Shown piece by piece: positions 9,179-17,250 of a stretch of 64,000 bases of DNA. Position numbers and translations under genes: made by a program. The notes beneath the pieces were generated by a model. It was not told where the DNA came from, made no database searches, and saw only the letters and a program-made list of their open reading frames with translations. Each line of letters opens with the position of its first letter. Position 1 is the stretch's first letter. Source of the DNA: an uncultured Mesonia sp. (lineage in GTDB: Bacteria > Bacteroidota > Bacteroidia > Flavobacteriales > Flavobacteriaceae); assembly GCA_947499595.1 (NCBI GenBank), contig CANMOY010000002.1, positions 62,001-126,000 on the forward strand. The letters are read 5' to 3'.

Positions 9179-9972
9179 TTATTCAAAATACGATATAAGG
9201 GATTAGTTTTTCTATTTTTAAATCCGTGGTATGCCGCATATAAAGCAATTACAATTGCCCCTATGAGAGCCGTATAAGCAATGCTGTCTTGGTTATCGAT
9301 TTGTTTGAAATAAATTGCCACCAGCGCCCAAATACCCACCGCTGCAAATTCTCGCATATTTCTATAAAAAATCATTGCTAAATTGATAATAGTTGCTACA
9401 ATTATCATCATCAAAGTATACTGCACCTCATTAAATATAAAAGGTTGCCAATCTATCTTCACTAGAAAAGCAGCGGTATTGGCAATAGAAGCAACGCTTA
9501 ACCAACCGGCATACAAACATATGGGCCACCAATTAAAAGCAATAATAGGCAGGGGCGCATCCCAAACCTCCATACGTGTAGTAACCACTATGCGTAAAAG
9601 TGCCACTAGAGCAATAAACATTAAAACTACAGAAATAGCGGTATATTCATACAACCACGCCACCACCCATGCCGAAGTCGCTAAATTAGCAAGAATCAAC
9701 TTACCTCCAGTTTGTAATAAAAAATTTTCTATTTTGTCTTGTTTAAAAACGCGTATTAGGTGATACACAGTAAAAGCCAACAGACTTAAATAGATGAGGC
9801 CCCAAATGGCGAAAGCGTAACCTGCTGGTGTAAATAAGTTAGCATATTCAGGTTGTTTACTAAGGCTACCAATCGTGTTTCCATTTAATTTAAATGCTTG
9901 GGTAAAATAGCTTGTTGCAATAGCAATTAACACCGAAATAAAGTTAAAAACGGCCAGTAATTTAGGTTTCAT
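9175..9972 (-). CDS. TspO/MBR-like (tryptophan-rich sensory) integral membrane protein
   Basis: 265-residue hydrophobic protein with about seven or eight predicted membrane segments. The FTPAGYAFAIWGLIYL segment and several Trp-rich turns resemble the TspO/tryptophan-rich sensory family, although the protein is longer than the roughly 160-residue canonical TspO. Function in flavobacteria is unknown; family members bind porphyrins or cholesterol-like ligands, but no such binding can be inferred here. Single gene, minus strand, its stop overlapping that of the flavoprotein gene. Confidence 0.65.
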   Translation of the reverse strand: MKPKLLAVFNFISVLIAIATSYFTQAFKLNGNTIGSLSKQPEYANLFTPAGYAFAIWGLIYLSLLAFTVYHLIRVFKQDKIENFLLQTGGKLILANLATSAWVVAWLYEYTAISVVLMFIALVALLRIVVTTRMEVWDAPLPIIAFNWWPICLYAGWLSVASIANTAAFLVKIDWQPFIFNEVQYTLMMIIVATIINLAMIFYRNMREFAAVGIWALVAIYFKQIDNQDSIAYTALIGAIVIALYAAYHGFKNRKTNPLYRILNN

Positions 9973-10035
9973 AGTTATGATTTTATTAAAGATAAAAACA
10001 ATGCGCTTATAAGCGCGATAGTAAAGCGTTAAAAT

Positions 10036-10662
10036 TTACTGCACTTTAATCACTTCATTTTGAGTACAAACATAAACCGATTCATTTGGCATGGATTTCA
10101 CCAAATACAAACCGGTAAATGTTCCAAAAGCAGGTAAAATCATTTGGTTCTCTGTTTGATAAAAACAAGGTAGTCTTAATTTTTGCCTCCCTAATCCGCG
10201 TAAAGCGTAACCCGGATGAAGATGACCGCATAACGTAAAAAAATTAGGTTTATGCTCAGGCTTGTGTGAAAGATAAAAATCACCGATTATTAAGTGCGGC
10301 AGTACCTCTAAATTGGCTTTTTTAAAAAAGGACGGGTGCACAATATCGTGATTCCCCTTAATTAGGAGAATGCTACAATTTTGTTGTTTGACCCAGTGCT
10401 CAAATAATTTAAACTCTTGATTATAATCACTATGAAATAAATCTCCTAAAAAAATAAGCTTTCGCGGATTGTACTTTTTAATTGCCTCATCTAGCTTTTT
10501 AAAATTGACAGTTATAGCTGAAGAAGGCACAGCACTGCCGTATTTTCTAAAGTGTGCAATTTTACCAAAATGCACATCGGCAACAAGTAAAATTTCCTTA
10601 TTTTCCCAAAATAAAACACCCGAAGCATCGGGTGTAAAGTGTTGGTCTTTTATTGTAATCAA
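10036..10662 (-). CDS. pdeM: Ligase-associated DNA damage response endonuclease PdeM (metallophosphoesterase)
   Basis: 208-residue calcineurin-like phosphoesterase of the PdeM type, the manganese-dependent nuclease of a widespread bacterial repair cassette. Metal ligands visible: ADVHFGK (D29, H31), GDLFHS (D74), GNHD (N104, H105), H133, and GHLH (H147, H149). It is the last gene of the minus-strand run that also encodes exonuclease, ligase and Lhr-type helicase. Only 2 nt separate it from the lipoprotein gene upstream, so the two are very likely co-transcribed. Confidence 0.9.
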   Translation of the reverse strand: MITIKDQHFTPDASGVLFWENKEILLVADVHFGKIAHFRKYGSAVPSSAITVNFKKLDEAIKKYNPRKLIFLGDLFHSDYNQEFKLFEHWVKQQNCSILLIKGNHDIVHPSFFKKANLEVLPHLIIGDFYLSHKPEHKPNFFTLCGHLHPGYALRGLGRQKLRLPCFYQTENQMILPAFGTFTGLYLVKSMPNESVYVCTQNEVIKVQ

Positions 10663-10664
10663 GT

Positions 10665-11129
10665 TTATTTTTGTTTTACAAAACGAACAGGCTTATCTCT
10701 TTTTGGAAGTTTAGCGACGTAGTAAGGCTGTGTCATTACAGTACTCGCTACGCCTTCTGGACGATGCATGGTATAATTTATAATTATTTCTTCATCCTTT
10801 TCTTCAACTCCTAAAACATCTATAGCATAGCCTCCAGTAGTTTTTATATCGCTAAAAATGGCCAAAACCATCTCATTCTCAAAGTTTACAGGAAGACCTT
10901 TAAAAGAACTGGTTGTGGCATTTATGGCATCCATCTTACGTTTAACTTGTTCCCACTCGGCACTTTGCCGAATAACTGTAGTTTTAGGTTCTAAATTTTC
11001 TTCGCCATTACCATATAAGTTTCCTGTTCCTACTAGGGCTAAAGAATCTTGAGTAATGTGTGTGCGCTGCATGGTGTTACAACTGATTAAAGAAAATGCC
11101 AAAATAAAGATACCCAAAGTTGCTTTCAT
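10665..11129 (-). CDS. PrcB-like lipoprotein
   Basis: 154-residue predicted lipoprotein: short signal peptide with lipobox LISC, Cys17 being the lipidated residue. The C-terminal part (MVLAIFSDIKTTGGYAIDV ... PYYVAKLPKRDKPVRF) has the layout of the PrcB C-terminal domain, named from a protease-complex subunit of Treponema. Its role is unknown. It sits between the helicase and pdeM of the DNA repair cassette, where a surface lipoprotein is unexpected, and is tightly linked to pdeM. The family assignment is by pattern and moderately sure. Confidence 0.7.
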   Translation of the reverse strand: MKATLGIFILAFSLISCNTMQRTHITQDSLALVGTGNLYGNGEENLEPKTTVIRQSAEWEQVKRKMDAINATTSSFKGLPVNFENEMVLAIFSDIKTTGGYAIDVLGVEEKDEEIIINYTMHRPEGVASTVMTQPYYVAKLPKRDKPVRFVKQK

Positions 11130-11205
11130 ATTATTTTTTGATGCAATATAAATAGTTTCAATCTGAATCTAAATTTATTAACAGAATTTTGAATATCCTA
11201 GCCAC

Positions 11206-13683
11206 TTAAGTAAAAGCTTTTACCATTCGTTTGATACGATCTTCTAATTTTTCTGAAGAAAGTTTCTCTCGAAGCCTGTCGGTAATGATAGGAAATGAGA
11301 ACGGAGTTGGTTTTTCGCATTTTTTCCATACTATTTGTTGTTGCTCTATTCTTCTTAACGCCAATCGTAATCTTTCTTCTTGTAATTGGTGCTCAAAGGT
11401 TTCTGTGAAGGCTTGCAGAAACAATAGATTTTCTGCCTCGTAATCTCTAAAAACATCAAATAATAATTGTGCACTAGACTGCAAATGTTTGGTTTTGATT
11501 AACTGGCTGGGGTAGCCGGTAAAAACTAAACCAGCTATTACGGCAATATCCCGAAACTTTCTTCGAGCCATCTCGGTAGCATTTAAGCTTTTATACAAAT
11601 CATCCATTAAAAATTCACTCGTAAATAGCTCATTATCTAAAATTTGCTGTACGTCTATTTCTTGATCAGATAATAGTTCAAAACCATAATCATTAAAAGC
11701 TATACTTAATGATATTGGCGTAAGTAAACTTAACCTATAAGCGATTAAACTTGCCAGTGGTTCGTGAACAAAGCGTCCTTCAAAGGGATAAAAAACCGCA
11801 TGGTAGCCCTCTCGTGTTTTAAAAGTTTCTATTAAAAACTGATGTGGTCTTGGTATAATCGATTCTTGTACTTGTCTTTTAAAAATCGGTTTTAAAGCTT
11901 TTAACTCAAGGGTTAATTTTTGTCTCGGCCCATCACTATCCGGAAACGTTGAACTTGCCGCATACATTTCTTCCCTTAACAACTCACTCATTTGCGAAGA
12001 AAAACTCATTCTGCCTCCTGCCCAACTGGGCACCTTTGCTGTCTTCTTTTTAGATTTTCTTACGTGTACATTCATGCCTTTTATCCGTACAAATTCAAGA
12101 TTTCTACCCGCAAACGTAAAAACATCGCCAGGAGTTAGTTTAGAAACAAAAAACTCTTCAATATTGCCAATAAATCCTCCCTTTACATACTTTACAGCCA
12201 ACACCGCATCGCTTACAATTGTACCAATTTGCAACCGATGTCGCATAGCTACGCCACGATCATTTACTTTAAACAAGCCGTCTTCTAGAATTTCAACCTT
12301 ACGGTATTCATCGTATGTTTTTAAGCTTTCTCCACCATAGCTGATAAAGTTCAAACACCATTGCCATTCTTTTTCACTAATGCTTTGATAACAGAAGGTT
12401 TGTTTTATCTCGTTAAAAATGCTTTCAGGATAAAAACCATCAGAAACCGCTAAGGTGATAAGGTATTGAATTAAAACGTCATAACTTAAAAAATAAGGAT
12501 TGCGATTTTCTACCGCCTGATTCTTCACTGCCTTTTTTAGGGCTGAAGCTTCTATTAACTCTATTCCGTGAGTTGGTAGAAAATGAATGATACTAGTTTC
12601 ACGCGGCTGATGACCACTTCTACCGGCTCGTTGTAAAAATCTTGCAACCCCTTTTGGTCCTCCAATTTGAATGATGGTCTCTACAGGTGCAAAATCGACT
12701 CCTAAATCTAAACTTGAAGTACAGACAACAGCTTTTAAGGTTTCTTGACGAATGGCCTGTTCTACCCACAAACGGGTTTCTTTACTTATGCTACCGTGAT
12801 GCATCGCTAATTCTCCCGCAAACTCAGGGTATCGCTCCAATAGTTTCTGAAACCACAATTCGCACTGCGAGCGGGTATTGGTGAAAATTAAAGTAGTTTT
12901 TGAATGACGAATTATGCCCACCACCTCATCGAGCAAATGTAAACCTAAATGACCTCGCCATGGAAACTTTTCCATGCTTTTAGGAATAATAGATTGTACC
13001 TTAATCTTCTTTTTAAGCCTAGCTTTAATGAGTACAGCATTTTTTAACTGATTTGATTGAGGCCCTAATAAAACCTCACGCGCTTGTTCTAAATTACCAA
13101 TAGTGGCAGATATACCCCAAATTTTTAAGGAAGAGCTCAGTGTTTTTAATCGGCTTAAAGCCAGTTCCATTTGCACGCCACGTTTACTTCCTAGTAATTC
13201 GTGCCATTCATCTACCACCACGGCATTAAGACTCGCAAAAATTTGATTGTATTTTTTTGAGGCCAAAAGCAGTTGTAAACTCTCGGGCGTAGTAATGAGC
13301 AAATCTGGCATCTTTCTCTTTTGTGCTGCTCTTACTTTTTGAGGAGTGTCACCCGTGCGAATACCCACCGTAATTTCTGGAAATACCTCCTGAATAAATC
13401 GTAAAGTGGCTTGTTCTATTTCGCTTGAAAGCGCCCTTAACGGCGTTACCCAAAGCGCCTTAACCCCCTTTTTTAGTTTACCTTCTTTAGCTTTATTGTG
13501 TAGTAATTCGAGTACAATAGGCACCCACAAAGCATAAGTCTTGCCGCTTCCGGTAGGCGCATTTAAGAGTCCGTTTTTGCCTTGCTCGTAAGCCTTCCAA
13601 GTATCTTTTTGAAATTTAAACGGTTTCCAGTTTTGCTTTGTAAACCAATCTTGTACTATGGCTAAAGATTCTTTTTTATTCAT
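11206..13683 (-). CDS. Ligase-associated DNA damage response DEXH-box helicase (Lhr-core type)
   Basis: 825-residue superfamily 2 helicase matching the 'Lhr-core' helicases of the ligase-associated repair cassette, which translocate 3'-5' on single-stranded DNA. Seen: Walker A NAPTGSGKT at 41-49, DEWH box at 158-161, the GISAT motif III, helicase C-terminal motifs TSSLDLGVDF and QRAGRSGH (residues about 320-370), then a winged-helix and Lhr-type domain to the end. It lies 18 nt downstream of the ligase gene in the same direction. Confidence 0.92.
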   Translation of the reverse strand: MNKKESLAIVQDWFTKQNWKPFKFQKDTWKAYEQGKNGLLNAPTGSGKTYALWVPIVLELLHNKAKEGKLKKGVKALWVTPLRALSSEIEQATLRFIQEVFPEITVGIRTGDTPQKVRAAQKRKMPDLLITTPESLQLLLASKKYNQIFASLNAVVVDEWHELLGSKRGVQMELALSRLKTLSSSLKIWGISATIGNLEQAREVLLGPQSNQLKNAVLIKARLKKKIKVQSIIPKSMEKFPWRGHLGLHLLDEVVGIIRHSKTTLIFTNTRSQCELWFQKLLERYPEFAGELAMHHGSISKETRLWVEQAIRQETLKAVVCTSSLDLGVDFAPVETIIQIGGPKGVARFLQRAGRSGHQPRETSIIHFLPTHGIELIEASALKKAVKNQAVENRNPYFLSYDVLIQYLITLAVSDGFYPESIFNEIKQTFCYQSISEKEWQWCLNFISYGGESLKTYDEYRKVEILEDGLFKVNDRGVAMRHRLQIGTIVSDAVLAVKYVKGGFIGNIEEFFVSKLTPGDVFTFAGRNLEFVRIKGMNVHVRKSKKKTAKVPSWAGGRMSFSSQMSELLREEMYAASSTFPDSDGPRQKLTLELKALKPIFKRQVQESIIPRPHQFLIETFKTREGYHAVFYPFEGRFVHEPLASLIAYRLSLLTPISLSIAFNDYGFELLSDQEIDVQQILDNELFTSEFLMDDLYKSLNATEMARRKFRDIAVIAGLVFTGYPSQLIKTKHLQSSAQLLFDVFRDYEAENLLFLQAFTETFEHQLQEERLRLALRRIEQQQIVWKKCEKPTPFSFPIITDRLREKLSSEKLEDRIKRMVKAFT

Positions 13684-13701
13684 TAAGCTTACCTTTCCAG
13701 A

Positions 13702-15294
13702 TTAGATTATTAAATTTTTGAGATCCTCTAGGGTGTTGGCCTCTTCAATCTTTTTATCCTGTCTCCAGCGTAAAATGCGCGGAAACCTTGTTGCCACACC
13801 ACTTTTATGCCGATTTGATTGAGCGATACCTTCAAAAGCAATTTCAAAAACATGATAAGGTTTTACACTGCGTACCGGACCAAAACGTTCTAGCGTATTT
13901 TTTTTAATCCAAGCGTCAACCTTTTTAAATTCTGCATCGGTAAGACCCGAATAGGCTTTTGCAAAGGTTACAAGTTCTTTTTTTTCTTTATCCCATAATC
14001 CAAAAGTGTAATCGGTAAATAAGTTACTTCTTCGTCCGTGGCCGCGCATAGCATAGGTTAAAACCGCATCTATTGTAAATGGGTCGACTTTCCATTTCCA
14101 CCAATCTCCTTTTTTTCGACCAACTAAGTAGGGAGAATCCCATCGTTTAAGCATTAACCCTTCAGATTTTACTGTTCTACTCCGTTCTCGTTCTTTTGCT
14201 GCTGCTTGCCAACTCTCAAACCGCATATTGTTTGAAAGCTGCAAAGGGATATTGGTAGAATCAGTTTGATTTATTAACCGCTCAAGCAGGTCTCTTCTCT
14301 TTTGGTAAGACTGCTCCCTTATATCTATACCTCCCCATTCTAATAAATCATAGGCCTTAAGTATAACCGGTGTTTTCTCTAGCAATTTTTTGCTTAGTGT
14401 TTTACGTCCTATACGGGTTTGTAAATCTTTAAAACTAGCGATTTCATTGTTGTTATAGGCTAATATTTCGCCATCGATAACCGTACCATCTGGTATTACT
14501 GATGTAAATTCTTCAAACTCGGGAAATTTATCGGTTACTAGCTCTTCTCCTCTACTCCACACAAACAACTCATTTTCTCGAACAATAATTTGAGCGCGAA
14601 TACCATCCCATTTATGTTCGGCGGCCCAATGCTTAATATCACCTAAGTCTTGGGGTTCATTTTCTATGGCATAGGCCAAATAAAATGGATAAGGTTTAGA
14701 GAGGTAATCTGATTTGTTCTCTTCTAAAATTAATCGTCTAAAGCTGGTTGTACTAGGGTCCCAATTTCCCATTAATTTGTAAGCCAAGATGTCTTCATCA
14801 ATATCAGTAGCCTTTGCCAATGCGCGGGTCATTAATTTTTGACTTACTCCTATACGAAAACTACCTGTAAACAGTTTTGTAAAAACAAAGCGTTCGTAGT
14901 AATCTAAGCTTAACCAATTTTCTTTTAAATAGGCTTCTTTTTCTTGTTCGCTTTGCTTTTTAAGAGCAATCATTTCAGTTAAAAATTGATGTAAGCCTTT
15001 TTCTGATTTTTCCTGTGCTGCAGGTATTACCAGTGCAATAGTTTCGGCAAGATCGCCAACAATGTGATACGATTCTTCAAATAGCCAGAGCGGTATTTGG
15101 GCAAGTTCTGCCGCCCATTGCCGCATTAGTTTGGTATTCACAGGTCGAGTAGGTCTGCGGTGAGATAAGATGGCAATTGTCCATACCTTATCTTTATCTT
15201 CGGCCTCTTTAAAGTAATTGGCTAAAGCTTTGACCTTTACTGTTGTTTTATTGGTACTATCTAAAGTTTTTATGAGTTGAGCAAATGCTTTCAT
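13702..15294 (-). CDS. ATP-dependent DNA ligase of the damage-response cassette
   Basis: 530-residue ATP-dependent DNA ligase. N-terminal DNA-binding domain (about 1-200), nucleotidyltransferase domain with the adenylated lysine in EHKWDGIRAQ (K228), downstream motifs IDGEILAY and SEGLMLKRWDSPY, and a C-terminal OB domain ending with FEIAFEGI and RFPRILRWR. Bacteria also have the essential NAD-dependent LigA, so this enzyme is expected to act in repair. Its start overlaps the exonuclease gene stop by 4 nt (ATGA), showing translational coupling. Confidence 0.94.
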   Translation of the reverse strand: MKAFAQLIKTLDSTNKTTVKVKALANYFKEAEDKDKVWTIAILSHRRPTRPVNTKLMRQWAAELAQIPLWLFEESYHIVGDLAETIALVIPAAQEKSEKGLHQFLTEMIALKKQSEQEKEAYLKENWLSLDYYERFVFTKLFTGSFRIGVSQKLMTRALAKATDIDEDILAYKLMGNWDPSTTSFRRLILEENKSDYLSKPYPFYLAYAIENEPQDLGDIKHWAAEHKWDGIRAQIIVRENELFVWSRGEELVTDKFPEFEEFTSVIPDGTVIDGEILAYNNNEIASFKDLQTRIGRKTLSKKLLEKTPVILKAYDLLEWGGIDIREQSYQKRRDLLERLINQTDSTNIPLQLSNNMRFESWQAAAKERERSRTVKSEGLMLKRWDSPYLVGRKKGDWWKWKVDPFTIDAVLTYAMRGHGRRSNLFTDYTFGLWDKEKKELVTFAKAYSGLTDAEFKKVDAWIKKNTLERFGPVRSVKPYHVFEIAFEGIAQSNRHKSGVATRFPRILRWRQDKKIEEANTLEDLKNLII

Positions 15295-16319
15295 AGTCTT
15301 TCTAGTTTGCTCGCGCCCGATTTTAATTCTTCTGCCGTTTCTTCTTCAAATTGGGTTTGTTCTGTGCGGGCATCAAAACCTTGCTCGTTTAAGAACCTTG
15401 AGAAAATATCGGTATACCCATGTGTACATATTATTTTTTCTGCTCCGGTAGCTTTTATGGCACTTAACAAGCTTGACCAATCGCAGTGGTCTGAAAGTAC
15501 AAAGCCTTTATCTATTGCTCGTCTTCTTCTAGCGCCTCTAAAGGTCATCCAACCGCTTGCCGACGCCGTCACATACGGTACCATTTTCCTAATCCAAGGT
15601 GAACCGTGAGCACTAGGTGGTGCCAGCACTAAATTACCTTTTATTTCTTCTTTTTTGGTATCTTTTGTTATGCGCTTGGTTTGTGGTAAGCTAGCAATGT
15701 TGCGTACCACATCATTCATATTTTCAATGGCTGCGTGGGTATAAATTTCTCCAATGCTTGCATCTATATTTTTAAGTAATCGCTGCGCCTTACCCAATGA
15801 GTAAGCAAATAATACAGAGGTATTACCCTCTTCTCTGTTTTCTTGCCACCACTGATTAATTTCTTGAAAAACTTCTTTTTGTGGTTGCCATTTAAACGCG
15901 GGTAAGCCAAAAGTGCACTCGGTAATAAAACTATGGCACTTAACTGGTTCATAAGGAGTTGCGATACCATCATCTTCTAGTTTATAGTCGCCTGTAAATA
16001 CCCACACCTCACCTTTATACTCTACCCGAACTTGCGAAGAACCAATTATATGGCCTGCGGGGTGCAAAGAAAATTTTACTCCGTTTACCATAAACGTTTC
16101 TCCCCAATTTACTCCTGCCACTTGTATATCTCCCAAACGGTGTTTGATGATAGGTACATTGGTATGATGGGTAATGTACTGCAGATGCCCCCAACGCGAA
16201 TGGTCTGCGTGACCGTGAGTAATGATAGCCTTTTTTACTGGTTTCCAAGGATCTAAATACACATCGGCTTGTTGGCAGTAGATCCCTTTGGCGTTAAAAT
16301 GAAGTAAAGGCTTTTTCAT
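15291..16319 (-). CDS. Ligase-associated DNA damage response exonuclease (metallo-beta-lactamase fold)
   Basis: 342-residue MBL/beta-CASP-type nuclease. The metal site is ITHGHADHS (H35, H37, D39, H40), with GHIIGSSQ and FTGDYK further metal-binding segments, then the beta-CASP part and a C-terminal CTHGYTD. It is the first gene of the cassette exonuclease-ligase-helicase-(lipoprotein)-pdeM, all on the minus strand, and likely provides end processing for the ligase. Confidence 0.92.
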   Translation of the reverse strand: MKKPLLHFNAKGIYCQQADVYLDPWKPVKKAIITHGHADHSRWGHLQYITHHTNVPIIKHRLGDIQVAGVNWGETFMVNGVKFSLHPAGHIIGSSQVRVEYKGEVWVFTGDYKLEDDGIATPYEPVKCHSFITECTFGLPAFKWQPQKEVFQEINQWWQENREEGNTSVLFAYSLGKAQRLLKNIDASIGEIYTHAAIENMNDVVRNIASLPQTKRITKDTKKEEIKGNLVLAPPSAHGSPWIRKMVPYVTASASGWMTFRGARRRRAIDKGFVLSDHCDWSSLLSAIKATGAEKIICTHGYTDIFSRFLNEQGFDARTEQTQFEEETAEELKSGASKLERL

Positions 16320-16423
16320 AAGCTTGAAGATACTTAAAATAACGTGCCGGTATTTTTCTTTATGGAAATCTTAGCGGAATTTTAAGAGATTTAAAAGATT
16401 CTCATAAATAAGCTATAGCTAAT

Positions 16424-16535
16424 CGAACTTCGCGTGAGGGATTGAATGGCCTGTTTGAGCTCTTGCCAAACTTTAGTTTAGGCAAAGCGAGTAATGAAAG
16501 CCCGACCCGTTTTGGTAAACGGGGCACGCCCGTCT
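16424..16535. repeat. Structured intergenic element, possible dispersed flavobacterial repeat
   Basis: This stretch downstream of recO is richer in G+C than other intergenic DNA. It can form two hairpins: an imperfect one pairing CTTGCCAAACT (16462) with AGTTTAGGCAAAG (16475), and a perfect 7-bp one pairing CCCGTTT with AAACGGG (16506-16523). Phrases such as GTGAGGGATTGAA and AGCCCGACCC resemble sequences I recall recurring between genes of flavobacteria, but only one copy is in this window. No clear T-run makes it a simple terminator. Confidence 0.4.
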
Positions 16536-17250
16536 AAAACAATTGATTGAGCACCTCTAGAGATTTAGGTTTTCTAAAACCTGACAAATGCAATTGGTAG
16601 TATAAAAGCATCATTTGTATAAATTCTTGCCTACGGTTTTGGTTGAGATTGAACTGCTGGGTTGCTTCCCTATTTTCTTGTAGCAGTTGTTGAAGCAATT
16701 TGGTATTGTCATTCTGCAAGCAATAATTGTTGGTCTCTGTAGCTTGAAATTGCCCCTCTTCTAAATTAAAATAAGCTTCTTGAAGGTTCCCCTTTTGAGG
16801 TAGAAAGCCTAAGTATTTGGTAAAATCGACCATAAATTTGAGATGAAAATTGACAAATTGGTCGCTTTGGTCTAAGGCTATAAATTGTTCTTCTAAAAAG
16901 TGATAAAGCGATGGATTTTGTTCTTCTTCTTGTATACAAATACCAATTAACTCGGCTAGGAATAAGGCTATAGAAGATTTAAATATATTGGTAGGAATAC
17001 TTTTGTATGGGAAATCTATTTTAGCTTCTCTAAAGTAAGAGAGTTTTCTGCCTTCTTTGTACTGTATAACGGCATCGATAATGTGGAGAGGTTGAAATAG
17101 ACTGCTTTTTAATTTTCCTTTCTTACTTTTTAGCACGCCCTTTAATAAAAAGGAAAGGCTGCCTTTTTCTTTAGTAAAACAACGCACAATTAAATCGGCT
17201 TCGCCAAAACGCAGACTATGTAAAACAATAAGTTTTGTTTTGATAAGCAT
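16534..17250 (-). CDS. recO: DNA repair protein RecO
   Basis: 238-residue recombination mediator that helps load RecA onto SSB-coated gaps together with RecF/RecR. The OB-fold N-terminus is recognisable (MLIKTKLIVLHSLRFGEADLIVRCF, GSLSFLLKGV), followed by a helical C-terminal domain. A 38-codon upstream extension of the frame is rejected because it runs inside porZ. The methionine at 17250 begins in a TAATG junction with the porZ stop and matches the family start. Likely translationally coupled to porZ. Confidence 0.92.
   Translation of the reverse strand: MLIKTKLIVLHSLRFGEADLIVRCFTKEKGSLSFLLKGVLKSKKGKLKSSLFQPLHIIDAVIQYKEGRKLSYFREAKIDFPYKSIPTNIFKSSIALFLAELIGICIQEEEQNPSLYHFLEEQFIALDQSDQFVNFHLKFMVDFTKYLGFLPQKGNLQEAYFNLEEGQFQATETNNYCLQNDNTKLLQQLLQENREATQQFNLNQNRRQEFIQMMLLYYQLHLSGFRKPKSLEVLNQLF

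Noticed and set aside
9383-9763. 126-residue plus-strand ORF opposite the TspO-like gene
   Set aside because: Shadow of the membrane protein gene; no family-like motif, while the minus-strand reading has a conserved segment and a normal start.
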